The notes under the pieces were generated by a model that worked only from the letters and a program-made list of their open reading frames with translations, was not told the DNA's origin and made no database searches. Made by a program: the position numbers and the translations under genes. Below are positions 32,143-39,659 of a DNA stretch of 39,659 nucleotides, one piece after another. Positions within the stretch are counted from its first letter, which is position 1. Every line of letters begins with the position of its first letter. Source of the stretch: Anoxybacillus tengchongensis (GTDB taxonomy: Bacteria > Bacillota > Bacilli > Bacillales > Anoxybacillaceae); the NCBI RefSeq assembly GCF_014201585.1, contig NZ_JACHES010000018.1:1-39659 (forward strand), in the 5' to 3' direction.

Positions 32143-33387
32143 ATGGATCGCTCGCTGATGGCGGCGTTAGAAAGTTTGCGCATTGCGCTTCATGTGACGC
32201 GCGTCGCCATTTTTCGTTTATATGCAACGGACCAAACATATACATTGCAACGCATTTACGATATACAAACACCCTCTGCACGTTTTCTGCCACGTGATGA
32301 CATCGTACTTCCAACAGAAGACGCTCATTGTTTAGCCCATTTATATGACGGAAATGTGTTTGTCGGGCATACAAATGAATTAGATGGGAATGTACGCACT
32401 GTTTTTGAGAAACACGCCATTCAGTCATTTATGATCGCCCCCATTTTTATTCACGATGAACGATGGGGATTTTTAAGCGTCGTCGATTGCGAACAAAAAC
32501 GAATGTTTTCCGCTCATGAACGTGCGATTTTTTGGGCGCTTGCTCGCACGATTGGCGAGGGGATTAAACGGGAACAAGAATTGACGGAACTTCAACAGCT
32601 AAAACAAGAAATGGAACAAATGAATGCAACACTCCAACAAAAAGTTGAAGAAGAAGTGCGAAAAAATCGCGAAAAAGATTTTATGCTTATTGAGCAATCA
32701 CGCTATGCAACGATGGGAGAAATGTTAAGAAACATCGCTCACCAATGGCGACAGCCGTTAAACGTCCTCGGCTTGCTTTTACAAGATATACAAGAAGCAT
32801 ATACGTACGGAGAACTAAACGAATCATATTTGCGCACATCTATTCAAAAATGTCTTGCTCAAATTCAACATATGTCCCGAACGATTAACGATTTTCGCAA
32901 TTTTTTTAAACCGCATAAGGAAGCATCGTACTTTCGTCCCGTTCAAGCCATTCGCCAAGCGTTAAAAATTATTTCAGCAAGTTTAGACCATTATGACGTT
33001 CATTTGCACGTTCAAAATCGGACGCGTGCGCACATGTATGGCTATCCGAATGAAATGAGTCAAGTGCTCATTAATTTGTTGACAAATGCGTGCGAACAAT
33101 TTGTTGAACGGGATGTGGGGCGACGAATCATTTGCATTCGTACATATGCAGACGACTCATTCATTTACATTCAAGTAAAAGACAATGCAGGAGGCATTGA
33201 CGAAACGATCATGCCACGTATGTTCGAACCGTACGTGACAACGAAAAAAGACGGCACTGGTCTCGGACTATATATGTCAAAAATGATTGTGACAAAAATG
33301 GGCGGTGATTTGCTCATTTCATCATCCAAAAATGGAGCGACGTTTACGATCCGCATGCCGCGAAGTAAAGGGGGAAGGGGTTCATGA
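32143..33387 (+). CDS. GAF-domain sensor histidine kinase
   Basis: This 414-residue soluble kinase begins with a GAF domain (about 1-150; LRIALHVTRVAIFRLYATDQ, FMIAPIFIHDERWGFLSVVD), then a coiled coil (about 150-185) and a phosphoacceptor box of the MLRNIAHQWRQPLNVLGLLL type (His about residue 203). The ATPase domain has VLINLLTNACEQF, VKDNAGGIDETIM, and GTGLGLYMSKMIV. No membrane segment, so the signal is cytoplasmic. A start at ATG 32143 is set by GGAGGAGAGG. Its stop overlaps the next gene by four bases (ATGA), pairing it with the REC-GGDEF protein as kinase and partner regulator. Confidence 0.92.
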   Translation: MDRSLMAALESLRIALHVTRVAIFRLYATDQTYTLQRIYDIQTPSARFLPRDDIVLPTEDAHCLAHLYDGNVFVGHTNELDGNVRTVFEKHAIQSFMIAPIFIHDERWGFLSVVDCEQKRMFSAHERAIFWALARTIGEGIKREQELTELQQLKQEMEQMNATLQQKVEEEVRKNREKDFMLIEQSRYATMGEMLRNIAHQWRQPLNVLGLLLQDIQEAYTYGELNESYLRTSIQKCLAQIQHMSRTINDFRNFFKPHKEASYFRPVQAIRQALKIISASLDHYDVHLHVQNRTRAHMYGYPNEMSQVLINLLTNACEQFVERDVGRRIICIRTYADDSFIYIQVKDNAGGIDETIMPRMFEPYVTTKKDGTGLGLYMSKMIVTKMGGDLLISSSKNGATFTIRMPRSKGGRGS

Positions 33388-34661
33388 TTGCGGTTCAAAC
33401 AGATGTAAAAGTATTATATGTCGAAGATGAGCCGAGCGCACGCGAGATGTTGACGCGTTTGCTTAAACGGCGCATTCGTGAAGTAAAAATAGCGAAAAAC
33501 GGTCAAGAAGCGCTCGAACTATTTACGACGTTTCACCCGGACATCGTCATTACAGATATTAAAATGCCTATATTAAACGGATTAGAGCTTATTCGCCATA
33601 TTCGTGAGATGGATAAACATGTGCAAATTATTATTACGACCGCCTATGACGATAACGACTTTTTCATTCGGGCGATTGAATACGGAGTGAATCATTTTAT
33701 TTTAAAGCCGATTGACCACGAAAAATTTTTGCAATCGTTGCAACATTCGATTTATCAACGTCAGCTCGAGCGGGAACTAGAAAAACAAAAACAATATACG
33801 CGCACGATTATTGATTTTCAAGAAAACTTAATATGCATTTTAAATGATGAACGATTGCTCGATTGCAATTTATCGTTTCAACGGTTTTTCGGACGAGAAC
33901 AAATGGAAAAACTTCGTGCTGGTCAAGCGCACGTATGCGATTATTTTGTTGCTGAACCTGGCTATTTTTATATGAAAGGAGAAAGGCGGTGGCTTCGCCC
34001 GCTCATTGATCGCACGATTCCGTTTTTAAAAGTAAAAATGATGTGCAAGCAATCAGAAGAACACGTGTTTTTAGTGAAGGCGACGTCGTTTCCTGATGAG
34101 CCCGAGTCGTATTTAGTCGTACTCACCGACATTACCGCGCTTGAGGAAGAAAGTAAACGGAATGAATTTTTAGCGACAAAAGATCCACTTACAAAAACGT
34201 TTAACCGCTTAAAATTTGACGAGTTTTTTACCCGTGAAATTCATCGCGCGAAACGATATAAACATACGTTTTCTATTATTTTGTTTGACATTGATCATTT
34301 TAAAAAAGTAAACGATACGTACGGGCATGATGTCGGTGATATGGTACTGACGCGCATGTGTGAAACGATTTCGAATCGATTGCGCGACTGCGACATATTG
34401 GCGCGTTGGGGCGGGGAAGAATTTATTATTTTAGCGCCTGCCACATCGCAAACGGGAGCGTATCGTTTAGCGGAAGCGCTTCGCCAGCTCATAGCAACTA
34501 CTCATTTTCCGAAAGTTGGGCATATTACGTGTAGCTTTGGCGTTTGCGAATACGAACAAGGAATGACGAAAGAGCAAATGGTTAAGCGGGCGGATGAAGC
34601 GTTATATGAAGCGAAGCGAACAGGAAGGAATCGCGTCGTCGTTAGCGAATGTATATGTTGA
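33384..34661 (+). CDS. Response regulator with GGDEF diguanylate cyclase output
   Basis: Domain order in 425 residues: receiver (about 8-125; VKVLYVEDEPSAREM with acidic pocket, phospho-Asp in IVITDIKMPILNG, TTAYDDN and conserved lysine in FILKPID), a short coiled coil, a PAS-like middle (about 145-260; NLICILNDERLLDCNLSFQR) and a GGDEF domain (about 270-422; DPLTKTFNRLKFDEFF, ILFDIDHFKKVNDTYGHDVG, ILARWGGEEFIILAP). The GGEEF signature is intact, so cyclic-di-GMP synthesis is predicted. No clear RxxD inhibitory site before GGEEF. Coupled to the upstream kinase by a four-base overlap, suggesting phosphorylation-controlled c-di-GMP production. Confidence 0.93.
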   Translation: MIAVQTDVKVLYVEDEPSAREMLTRLLKRRIREVKIAKNGQEALELFTTFHPDIVITDIKMPILNGLELIRHIREMDKHVQIIITTAYDDNDFFIRAIEYGVNHFILKPIDHEKFLQSLQHSIYQRQLERELEKQKQYTRTIIDFQENLICILNDERLLDCNLSFQRFFGREQMEKLRAGQAHVCDYFVAEPGYFYMKGERRWLRPLIDRTIPFLKVKMMCKQSEEHVFLVKATSFPDEPESYLVVLTDITALEEESKRNEFLATKDPLTKTFNRLKFDEFFTREIHRAKRYKHTFSIILFDIDHFKKVNDTYGHDVGDMVLTRMCETISNRLRDCDILARWGGEEFIILAPATSQTGAYRLAEALRQLIATTHFPKVGHITCSFGVCEYEQGMTKEQMVKRADEALYEAKRTGRNRVVVSECIC

Positions 34662-34675
34662 GGGGAGGATGGGAA

Positions 34676-35443
34676 ATGAAAACAGCGATTGTAGCCGCAT
34701 CAAGCCAAGGGCTTGGCAAAGCGATTGCGACAAAACTTGTTTCACAAGAAGTGAACGTCATGCTTGCTAGCCGCGATGAGCAAAAATTGCACGCTGTCGC
34801 TGAACAGCTCAATGCGCTCGGAAAAGGAAAAGCGGCCTATGTTGTAACAGACGTGACGAACAACGCAATGATCGAGCAATTAGTCGAAAAAACAGTAGAA
34901 ACATTTGGCGACATTCATCTATTAGTGAATAACGCCGGCGGTCCTCCGACCGGGACGTTTGCGACGTTAACAGATGCGGATTGGCAACAAGCGTTTGAGT
35001 TAAATGTGCTCAGCTACGTGCGGCTCATTCGCGCAACATTGCCACATTTGAAAAAGACGAAAGGGAAAATCGTCAATATTGCATCATCTTCCATTAAAGA
35101 ACCGATTCCAGGCTTGCTTTTGTCGAATACGTTTCGTCTCGGCATCGTCGGTTTGACAAAAACGCTCGCACAAGAGTTTGCCCCATACGGCATTTTAATC
35201 AATACCGTTGCCCCGGGGCGCATCGCAACGGAACGTGTCGCCTATTTAGACGAACAAAACGCCAAAAAACTCGGCATTGGCAAAGAAGAAATGGAAGCGC
35301 GCATGAAAGCGACCATTCCGCTCGGTCGTTACGGAACACCTGAAGAGTTTGCAAACGTCGTCGCCTTTTTATTGTCGGATGAAAATACGTATATGACAGG
35401 ACAGTCGCTTTTAGTCGATGGCGGCATGGTCAAAGCGATTTAG
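34676..35443 (+). CDS. Short-chain dehydrogenase/reductase with non-canonical active site
   Basis: This 255-residue SDR has the cofactor motif VAASSQGLGKAIA (TGxxxGxG-like, with AAS in place of TGG), NNAGG, the catalytic-serine strand IVNIASSSIKEP, and the C-terminal SDENTYMTGQSLLVDGG. At the place of YxxxK it reads LSNTFRLGIVGLTKTLAQEF, so the tyrosine is replaced and the lysine is not in the usual position. This variant is shared with a subset of FabG-like reductases annotated as 3-oxoacyl-ACP reductase, but the activity should not be assumed. ATG 34676 follows GGGGAGGATGGG. Likely co-transcribed with the next gene (15-base gap). Confidence 0.88.
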   Translation: MKTAIVAASSQGLGKAIATKLVSQEVNVMLASRDEQKLHAVAEQLNALGKGKAAYVVTDVTNNAMIEQLVEKTVETFGDIHLLVNNAGGPPTGTFATLTDADWQQAFELNVLSYVRLIRATLPHLKKTKGKIVNIASSSIKEPIPGLLLSNTFRLGIVGLTKTLAQEFAPYGILINTVAPGRIATERVAYLDEQNAKKLGIGKEEMEARMKATIPLGRYGTPEEFANVVAFLLSDENTYMTGQSLLVDGGMVKAI

Positions 35444-35458
35444 AATGGAGAGAGAAAC

Positions 35459-36325
35459 ATGCAAACGATTGGTTTCATTGGACTTGGTGTCATGGGAAAA
35501 AGTATGGCGCGCAACTTGCTTCGGGCAGGCTATTCGCTCATTGTATATACGCGCACAAAGGAAAAAGCGGAAGATTTATTAGCAGAAGGTGCAGTATGGA
35601 AAGAAACAGTAAAAGACGTCGCTCAAGTGGCGGATGTCGTCATGACGATGGTTGGTGAGCCGCACGATGTGGAACATATATACTTTGGCGATGACGGCAT
35701 TTTGAACGATGCGAAGCGCGGCGCGTATTTGATTGATTTTACGACATCTAAACCGTCGCTTGCGGTACGCATTTATGAGGCAGCAAAGGAAAAAGGAATG
35801 TTCGCTCTTGATGCACCTGTATCAGGCGGCGATATTGGTGCACGCGAAGGCACGTTGTCGATTATGGTCGGCGGGGACAAGGAAGCGTTTTCCGCATGTA
35901 TGCCGCTTTTTTCGCATATCGGAAAAAACATCGTTTGGCAAGGGAAAGCAGGAGCAGGGCAACATACGAAAATGTGCAACCAAATTGCGATTGCGACAAA
36001 TATGATTGGCGTATGTGAAGCGCTTGTTTATGCTGAAAAAGCAGGATTAGACCCAGAACGCGTCTTGCAAAGCATTTCGCAAGGAGCGGCATCGAGCTGG
36101 TCGCTTTCCAACTTAGCTCCAAGAATGCTTGCTGGCGATTTCGCCCCGGGCTTTTATGTGAAACATTTTATTAAAGATATGGGCATCGCGCTTGCCGAAG
36201 CAGAAACGCTCGGTTTATCACTGCCCGGCTTAAAGCTTGCAAAACAATTGTATGAGTCGCTTGCGGAGCGTGGGGAAGAACAAAGCGGTACACAAGCGTT
36301 ATATAAATGGTATAAAGAATGGTAA
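35459..36325 (+). CDS. 3-hydroxyisobutyrate-dehydrogenase-family oxidoreductase (YkwC-like)
   Basis: This 288-residue beta-hydroxyacid dehydrogenase has the N-terminal Rossmann motif IGFIGLGVMGKSMARNLL, the substrate motif DAPVSGGDIGAREGTLSIMV, and the catalytic lysine in GAGQHTKMCNQIA. The C-terminal helical domain ends GTQALYKWYKEW. B. subtilis YkwC is the closest recalled relative; its substrate is uncertain (2-hydroxy-3-oxopropionate, glyoxylate or related acids). GGAGAGAG precedes the start. Follows the SDR gene closely and ends at a terminator that also serves the convergent aminotransferase. Confidence 0.9.
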   Translation: MQTIGFIGLGVMGKSMARNLLRAGYSLIVYTRTKEKAEDLLAEGAVWKETVKDVAQVADVVMTMVGEPHDVEHIYFGDDGILNDAKRGAYLIDFTTSKPSLAVRIYEAAKEKGMFALDAPVSGGDIGAREGTLSIMVGGDKEAFSACMPLFSHIGKNIVWQGKAGAGQHTKMCNQIAIATNMIGVCEALVYAEKAGLDPERVLQSISQGAASSWSLSNLAPRMLAGDFAPGFYVKHFIKDMGIALAEAETLGLSLPGLKLAKQLYESLAERGEEQSGTQALYKWYKEW

Positions 36326-36355
36326 AAAGGTGCTTTTAGCGAGCACCTTTTTTTA
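36324..36355. terminator. Bidirectional terminator
   Basis: AAAAAGGTGC (36324-36333) / GCACCTTTTT (36343-36352), followed by TT. The stop of the dehydrogenase precedes it and the C-terminus of the convergent aminotransferase (stop at 36336) overlaps it. Confidence 0.85.
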
Positions 36356-37487
36356 TGTACGATTCGATGCGGTCGAGCCCTTTTTGTAGCTCCTCCATCG
36401 CACAAGCATACGATATACGAATATATCCTTCACCGTATGTCGAAAATGCACTTCCTGGCACGACAGCGACTTTTGCTTCTTTCGCTAGCTGTAACGCAAA
36501 ATCAAATGACGAATGATGAAACTTTGCAATGGAAGGAAAAATGTAAAACGCTCCATTCGGCTTTTGGACGTCAAAGCCGATGGCACGAAGGCGCTCGTAC
36601 ACATATGACATTCGTTCAGCATATTGCTTTTTCATGTCGTGCGCATCGTTCATCCCAACTGTTAGCGCTTCAAGCGCCGCTCGTTGCGAAATAGATGTCG
36701 CGCATGAGACGTTATATTGATGCACTTTCAACATATGCTCAATAATCCATTTTCGCGCAAATAAAAACCCGATGCGAAACCCAGTCATCGCATGCGACTT
36801 ACTAACGCCGTTAATGACGATCGTTTGGTCAGGAAGCCATGTCGCAATCGACTGATGGTTGCCTGTAAACACCAGTTCGCTATAAATTTCATCGGAAATG
36901 ATCCAAATCGGTTTGTCTTTTACAAGTTGAGCGATTTGTTGCAGCTCATCGTGTGATAACGTCATCCCCGTCGGATTAGACGGGTACGGCAACACGATGC
37001 ATCGCGTTCGCTCGGTCATAAGCGGTTCGATTTGCTCGGCTAATAGTTTAAAGCCTGTATGCCGCGTATCGACATATACAGGTGTTGCCCCGCATAGCCG
37101 AATGATCGGTTCATATCCCGGATACACAGGGGCAGGGAGAATGACTTCGGAACCTTCTGTTAAAATCGTACGAAAGGCAATATCAAGCGCTTGGCTCGCC
37201 CCGACGGTAACGATCACTTCATCAGCGGTATAATGCAAGTTGTATTTCGTTTCAACAAAGCGACAAGCCGCTTCACGTAACGGTACATATCCTGCGTTAT
37301 GCGTATAAGAAGTAAACTGCTCATCAAGCGCACGTTTTGTCGCTTCTTTAATATGATCGGGTGTCGGAAAGTCCGGCTGTCCAATCGTTAATGAAATCAT
37401 ATCTTTTTCTTTGGAAACGAGATTAAAAAACTGACGAATGCCAGAGAGTTGAATATGTTGCACACGTTCATTCATCGGTAGCGTCAT
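36336..37487 (-). CDS. patA: PLP-dependent aminotransferase PatA type
   Basis: PatA-type enzymes are class I aminotransferases; B. subtilis PatA acts on N-acetyl-L,L-diaminopimelate in lysine synthesis. The 383-residue protein has ISLTIGQPDFPTPDHIKEA, SYTHNAGYVPLREA, VTVGASQALDIAFRTILTEG, LPYPSNPTGMTLSHDEL, DEIYSELVF, the PLP-lysine in VINGVSKSHAMTGFRIGFLF, and the C-terminal substrate arginine in YIRISYAC. Recalled similarity to B. subtilis PatA is high along the full length. GAAAGGTGAAAG precedes the ATG at 37487. Convergent with the dehydrogenase gene; no other lysine genes are nearby. Confidence 0.9.
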   Translation of the reverse strand: MTLPMNERVQHIQLSGIRQFFNLVSKEKDMISLTIGQPDFPTPDHIKEATKRALDEQFTSYTHNAGYVPLREAACRFVETKYNLHYTADEVIVTVGASQALDIAFRTILTEGSEVILPAPVYPGYEPIIRLCGATPVYVDTRHTGFKLLAEQIEPLMTERTRCIVLPYPSNPTGMTLSHDELQQIAQLVKDKPIWIISDEIYSELVFTGNHQSIATWLPDQTIVINGVSKSHAMTGFRIGFLFARKWIIEHMLKVHQYNVSCATSISQRAALEALTVGMNDAHDMKKQYAERMSYVYERLRAIGFDVQKPNGAFYIFPSIAKFHHSSFDFALQLAKEAKVAVVPGSAFSTYGEGYIRISYACAMEELQKGLDRIESYIKKGAR

Positions 37488-37526
37488 CGTCTTTCACCTT
37501 TCTTTGTTTTTTTCTATTAAACAATA

Positions 37527-37573
37527 AAAGGTGAACGTTTCGCAATGTGTTTTGCTCAAAACGTTCACCTTAT
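37527..37573 (-). terminator. Terminator of the IDEAL-domain gene
   Basis: AAGGTGAACGTTT (37528-37540) / AAACGTTCACCTT (37559-37571), a 13-bp stem with an 18-base loop; on the minus strand it is followed by TTATTG after TT. Confidence 0.78.
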
Positions 37574-37599
37574 GTGCTGTTCTGTCATATCACAGTCGA

Positions 37600-37839
37600 T
37601 CATGCGTGTACATCCTCCAAATGACGATAGCGAGCGAGAAGCTCATTATATTGTTGCGCGAGGGTTAGAAACAACGTTTCATTCCGTTCTTCAAGCGCCT
37701 TGTCAATATCGCGCATGAGACGCTCTCTTTCAAACCGGAATAACGCCTGTTCGATCACGAATTGTGCTGCTTGCCCATAACCATTAGCGACATCGTGTGG
37801 CTGCGATACGAGTGCCATATCATTGTACTTTTCAAACAT
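37600..37839 (-). CDS. IDEAL-domain small protein
   Basis: This 79-residue protein carries a C-terminal IDEAL motif (LMRDIDKALEERNETLFLTL then AQQYNELLARY), a short helical module found in Bacillaceae proteins such as YpiB. IDEAL domains are adaptor-like and of poorly known function. The N-terminal half has no recognisable fold. GGGGGAATGAAAC precedes the ATG at 37839. Monocistronic, with its own terminator; lies upstream of patA on the same strand. Confidence 0.8.
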   Translation of the reverse strand: MFEKYNDMALVSQPHDVANGYGQAAQFVIEQALFRFERERLMRDIDKALEERNETLFLTLAQQYNELLARYRHLEDVHA

Positions 37840-37944
37840 GTTTCATTCCCCCTTAGCGAGAAGAATACTCTTCCCCCTTTTCTACATTATAAAGAGTTTT
37901 TTGTAAATTGTAAATAAAATTTCGAAAAATTAAAACAAAAAAAT

Positions 37945-37970
37945 AAAAGCTGACGAACGCCAGCTTGATC
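37945..37970 (-). terminator. Terminator of the 49-residue acidic protein gene
   Basis: Minus strand AAGCTG / CAGCTT around an eight-base loop, then TTATTTTTTT (plus-strand A-run 37935-37946). Confidence 0.7.
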
Positions 37971-37972
37971 TA

Positions 37973-38122
37973 TTAATAACCGTAGTCCCAGTCGATTTCT
38001 TCATCATGCCAAAGAACAGCTTCTGTTTGTTCATCGGCCACTTCTTCTAGCTGTTCTTTTTCTACATCTTCTACAATCGTTACTGTATGATCTTCTTCAA
38101 AAAGAATGGCTAACCCTTTCAT
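37973..38122 (-). CDS. Small acidic hypothetical protein
   Basis: From ATG at 38122 the protein has 49 residues (MKGLAILFEEDHTVTIVEDV, ending WHDEEIDWDYGY), very acidic and without cysteine or membrane segments. AAAGGTAGTG on the minus strand is a suitable ribosome-binding site for this start; the longer frame from 38158 has no better site. It has its own terminator. No family recognised with certainty; acidic small proteins of this type in Bacillaceae are uncharacterised. Confidence 0.65.
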   Translation of the reverse strand: MKGLAILFEEDHTVTIVEDVEKEQLEEVADEQTEAVLWHDEEIDWDYGY

Positions 38123-38257
38123 TTTGACACTACCTTTCGTGTTTGTTTTCACAATCATTGTAACGCGCCATATTTGTCCACGTCTATCGTGTTCATAAAG
38201 ATGTCAATGTTTTTGTTTTTTCTGAAAATAAAAACGAATATAGCCGTCACACTTCTT

Positions 38258-38267
38258 ATGTTACAAT
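38258..38267 (+). promoter_or_regulatory. Extended -10 promoter of the KinB-like gene
   Basis: TGTTACAAT (TGn plus TACAAT, -10 at 38262-38267), 32 bases before the start codon; the -35 (TATAGC at 38239) is poor, as is common for extended -10 promoters. Confidence 0.5.
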
Positions 38268-38298
38268 ACATGTGGAACAACCATCATGGAGGCATCAT

Positions 38299-39555
38299 AT
38301 GTTTGTTGCGATTATTAAGCCACTCGTTGTTAATATTACGATTTTATTTTCACTCGTTTTTAATGCGAACTTATTTTTTCCATTCCGAAGAAAAATGGTG
38401 CTCACATGGAAACAAAAAGTCATTTACGGTATCGTTTCATCATTTACAGCCATTTTATGTATGATGTATCCGATTCAGCCGCTTGCGAAAACGAACTTCG
38501 ACTTTCGCATGATCGTCATTTTAGTGACAACATTATATATTGGAAAAACCGCAGGGTTGTTATGCACATTTACAGTTGTCATCGTTCGTTTAATCATCGG
38601 TGGCCCATTCGCTTATGTAGGTTCGGCGGTGTCCGTATTTGCCTACATCGTCGGTATGATGTTTCGTACGTCTTTTTTTAACGTAAAAAGAAAAATATTA
38701 TATGGGCTTATGATCGTTTTCATTTATCTTATTTTGTATGTCGCAACGATTATATACGCCGTTCCACCGCTTCCTTGGCGGTTTTATGTCGTATATTTTT
38801 CGTTTTTTATCGCCATGTTTGTCGCGCTTGTTTACGTCATTGAACGGCTCATTCAATTTAACGAGCAGTTTGACGATATGATTTACGTCGATAAACTAGC
38901 CACCGTCAGCGAAATGGCGGCATCTTTCGCTCATGAAATTCGCAATCCGCTCACAACGGTGCGCGGCTTTGTCCAATTTTTAAGCGAAGATACGACTGAT
39001 GAAAACGTGAAAAAATTCGCTCCCGTCATTTTAGAAGAATTAGATCGAACGAATCAAATTATTACCGAATATTTAACATTAGCTAAACCAACGCCATTTG
39101 AACGTCAAAAAGTGAATATCGATGACGTTTTACATACATCCGTTCATTTGTTAAGTCCGCTCGGTACGATGACAAACGTATCGTTGCAGCTATATACGGA
39201 AGGGAAAAGCGATGTGTATGGCGATAAACATTATTTAAAACAAGCGCTATTAAACGTCATAAAAAACGGAATGGAAGCAATTGAATATGGCGGGGTCGTG
39301 ACGATTCATAAAACGGTCGATGAAAAAGAAAAGCAAGTGATCATTACGATTCGCGACACAGGAAAAGGAATGACCGAAGAACAGTTAAAAAACATCGGCT
39401 TGCCGTATTATACGACAAAATCGAAAGGAACAGGGCTTGGAAGCATGATTACCGCACGTCTGATTCGCCAAATGGGAGGAACGATTACATATGAAAGCCG
39501 CTTGAACGTCGGAACGACTGTCACGATCACATTGCCATTGTATGAAGGGGATTAG
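38299..39555 (+). CDS. KinB-like membrane sensor histidine kinase (5TM-5TMR_LYT type)
   Basis: This 418-residue kinase has five to six membrane helices in the first 185 residues, including the 5TMR_LYT-like segment IYVGKTAG/VIVRLIIGGPFAYV region and the string LLCTFTVVIVRLIIGGPFAY. A cytoplasmic kinase follows: phosphoacceptor box EMAASFAHEIRNPLTTVRGF (His about 215), N box NVIKNGMEAIEYGG, DTGKGM and GTGLGSMITARLI. The G2 box has GTGLGS where GLGL is usual. Layout matches B. subtilis KinB, which phosphorylates Spo0F; no response regulator is adjacent. GGAGG precedes the ATG at 38299. The stop lies in the loop of the terminator. Confidence 0.88.
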   Translation: MFVAIIKPLVVNITILFSLVFNANLFFPFRRKMVLTWKQKVIYGIVSSFTAILCMMYPIQPLAKTNFDFRMIVILVTTLYIGKTAGLLCTFTVVIVRLIIGGPFAYVGSAVSVFAYIVGMMFRTSFFNVKRKILYGLMIVFIYLILYVATIIYAVPPLPWRFYVVYFSFFIAMFVALVYVIERLIQFNEQFDDMIYVDKLATVSEMAASFAHEIRNPLTTVRGFVQFLSEDTTDENVKKFAPVILEELDRTNQIITEYLTLAKPTPFERQKVNIDDVLHTSVHLLSPLGTMTNVSLQLYTEGKSDVYGDKHYLKQALLNVIKNGMEAIEYGGVVTIHKTVDEKEKQVIITIRDTGKGMTEEQLKNIGLPYYTTKSKGTGLGSMITARLIRQMGGTITYESRLNVGTTVTITLPLYEGD

Positions 39556-39568
39556 TCCCCTTCTTTTT
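39544..39568 (+). terminator. Terminator of the KinB-like gene
   Basis: GAAGGGG (39544-39550) / CCCCTTC (39557-39563), six-base loop containing the stop codon, then TTTTT (39564-39568). The group II intron begins one or two bases later. Confidence 0.85.
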
Positions 39569-39569
39569 G

Positions 39570-39659
39570 GTGTGCTCGGCATGGGTGCAATCTCTAGGGT
39601 GAAAGTCCCGAACTGCGAAGGCAGAAGTAGCAGTTAGCCTAACGCAAGGGTGTCCGTGG
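39570..39659 (+). mobile_element. 5' end of a group II intron, continues beyond the window
   Basis: GTGTGCTCGGCATGGGTGCA (from 39570) matches the GUGYG start of group II introns. The downstream strings AGGGTGAAAGTCCCGAACTG, GCAGAAGTAGCAGTTAGCC and AAGGGTGTCCGTGG are recalled as domain I sequence of RT-encoding introns common in Geobacillus and relatives. AACTGC (39611-39616) and GCAGTT (39630-39635) form one of the domain I stems. The reverse transcriptase ORF would lie outside the window. The class is not determined. Confidence 0.8.

Overview
The window looks like chromosome from a moderately thermophilic, spore-forming Bacillaceae, most like Anoxybacillus or Geobacillus. This is inferred from gene families and their order: a preQ1-controlled que operon, glcT-ptsG-ptsHI, the seven-gene mrp antiporter, a yodB/yodC-type pair, HemAT, a PatA-type aminotransferase, an IDEAL-domain protein and KinB-like kinases. 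No rRNA, tRNA or CRISPR array was seen.

Layout. 1-960: 3' part of an IS200/IS605-family tnpB with its right-end hairpin. 975-4900: a small membrane protein, a chemoreceptor, a 37-residue ORF, a coiled-coil protein built from near-identical 13/20-residue repeats, and phoU. 5024-8653: preQ1-I riboswitch followed by queC-queD-queE-queF for preQ0/preQ1 (queuosine precursor) synthesis. queF is split just after its catalytic-cysteine codon by a group I intron encoding an HNH endonuclease. 8654-14400: a TIP30-like oxidoreductase, small conserved proteins, a Met/Pro/Gln-rich protein, an orphan sigma-70-type factor, a PAS histidine kinase, a nitroreductase with a divergent HxlR/YodB-type regulator, and a DUF1659-DUF2922-YvrJ cassette. 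14457-21714: HemAT oxygen receptor and mrpABCDEFG. 21728-24524: alpha/beta hydrolase, LysM-NlpC/P60 cell-wall hydrolase, Cof-type phosphatase. 24651-29914: glcT, ptsG and ptsHI with a fully readable RAT/terminator leader and cre-like sites. 30035-34661: dCache chemoreceptor, then a GAF histidine kinase overlapping a REC-GGDEF diguanylate cyclase. 34676-38122: atypical SDR, 3-hydroxyisobutyrate-dehydrogenase-like protein, PatA-type aminotransferase and two small proteins. 38299-39659: KinB-like kinase, then the 5' end of a group II intron placed directly after the kinase terminator.

How the genes work together. Signal reception dominates: three chemoreceptors, three histidine kinases, a diguanylate cyclase and an orphan sigma factor. 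Two metabolic modules sit under RNA-level control: queuosine precursor synthesis (preQ1 riboswitch) and glucose uptake (GlcT antitermination plus probable CcpA sites).

The most unusual element is the queF group I intron. P1, P10, P3, P7, P7.1, P8, P9 and the terminal G can all be assigned by eye, and they restore a 163-residue QueF. Three kinds of mobile element (IS605-type, group I intron, group II intron) occur within 40 kb. No gene longer than 60 residues was left without at least a structural description, and no gene-free stretch exceeds 300 bases.
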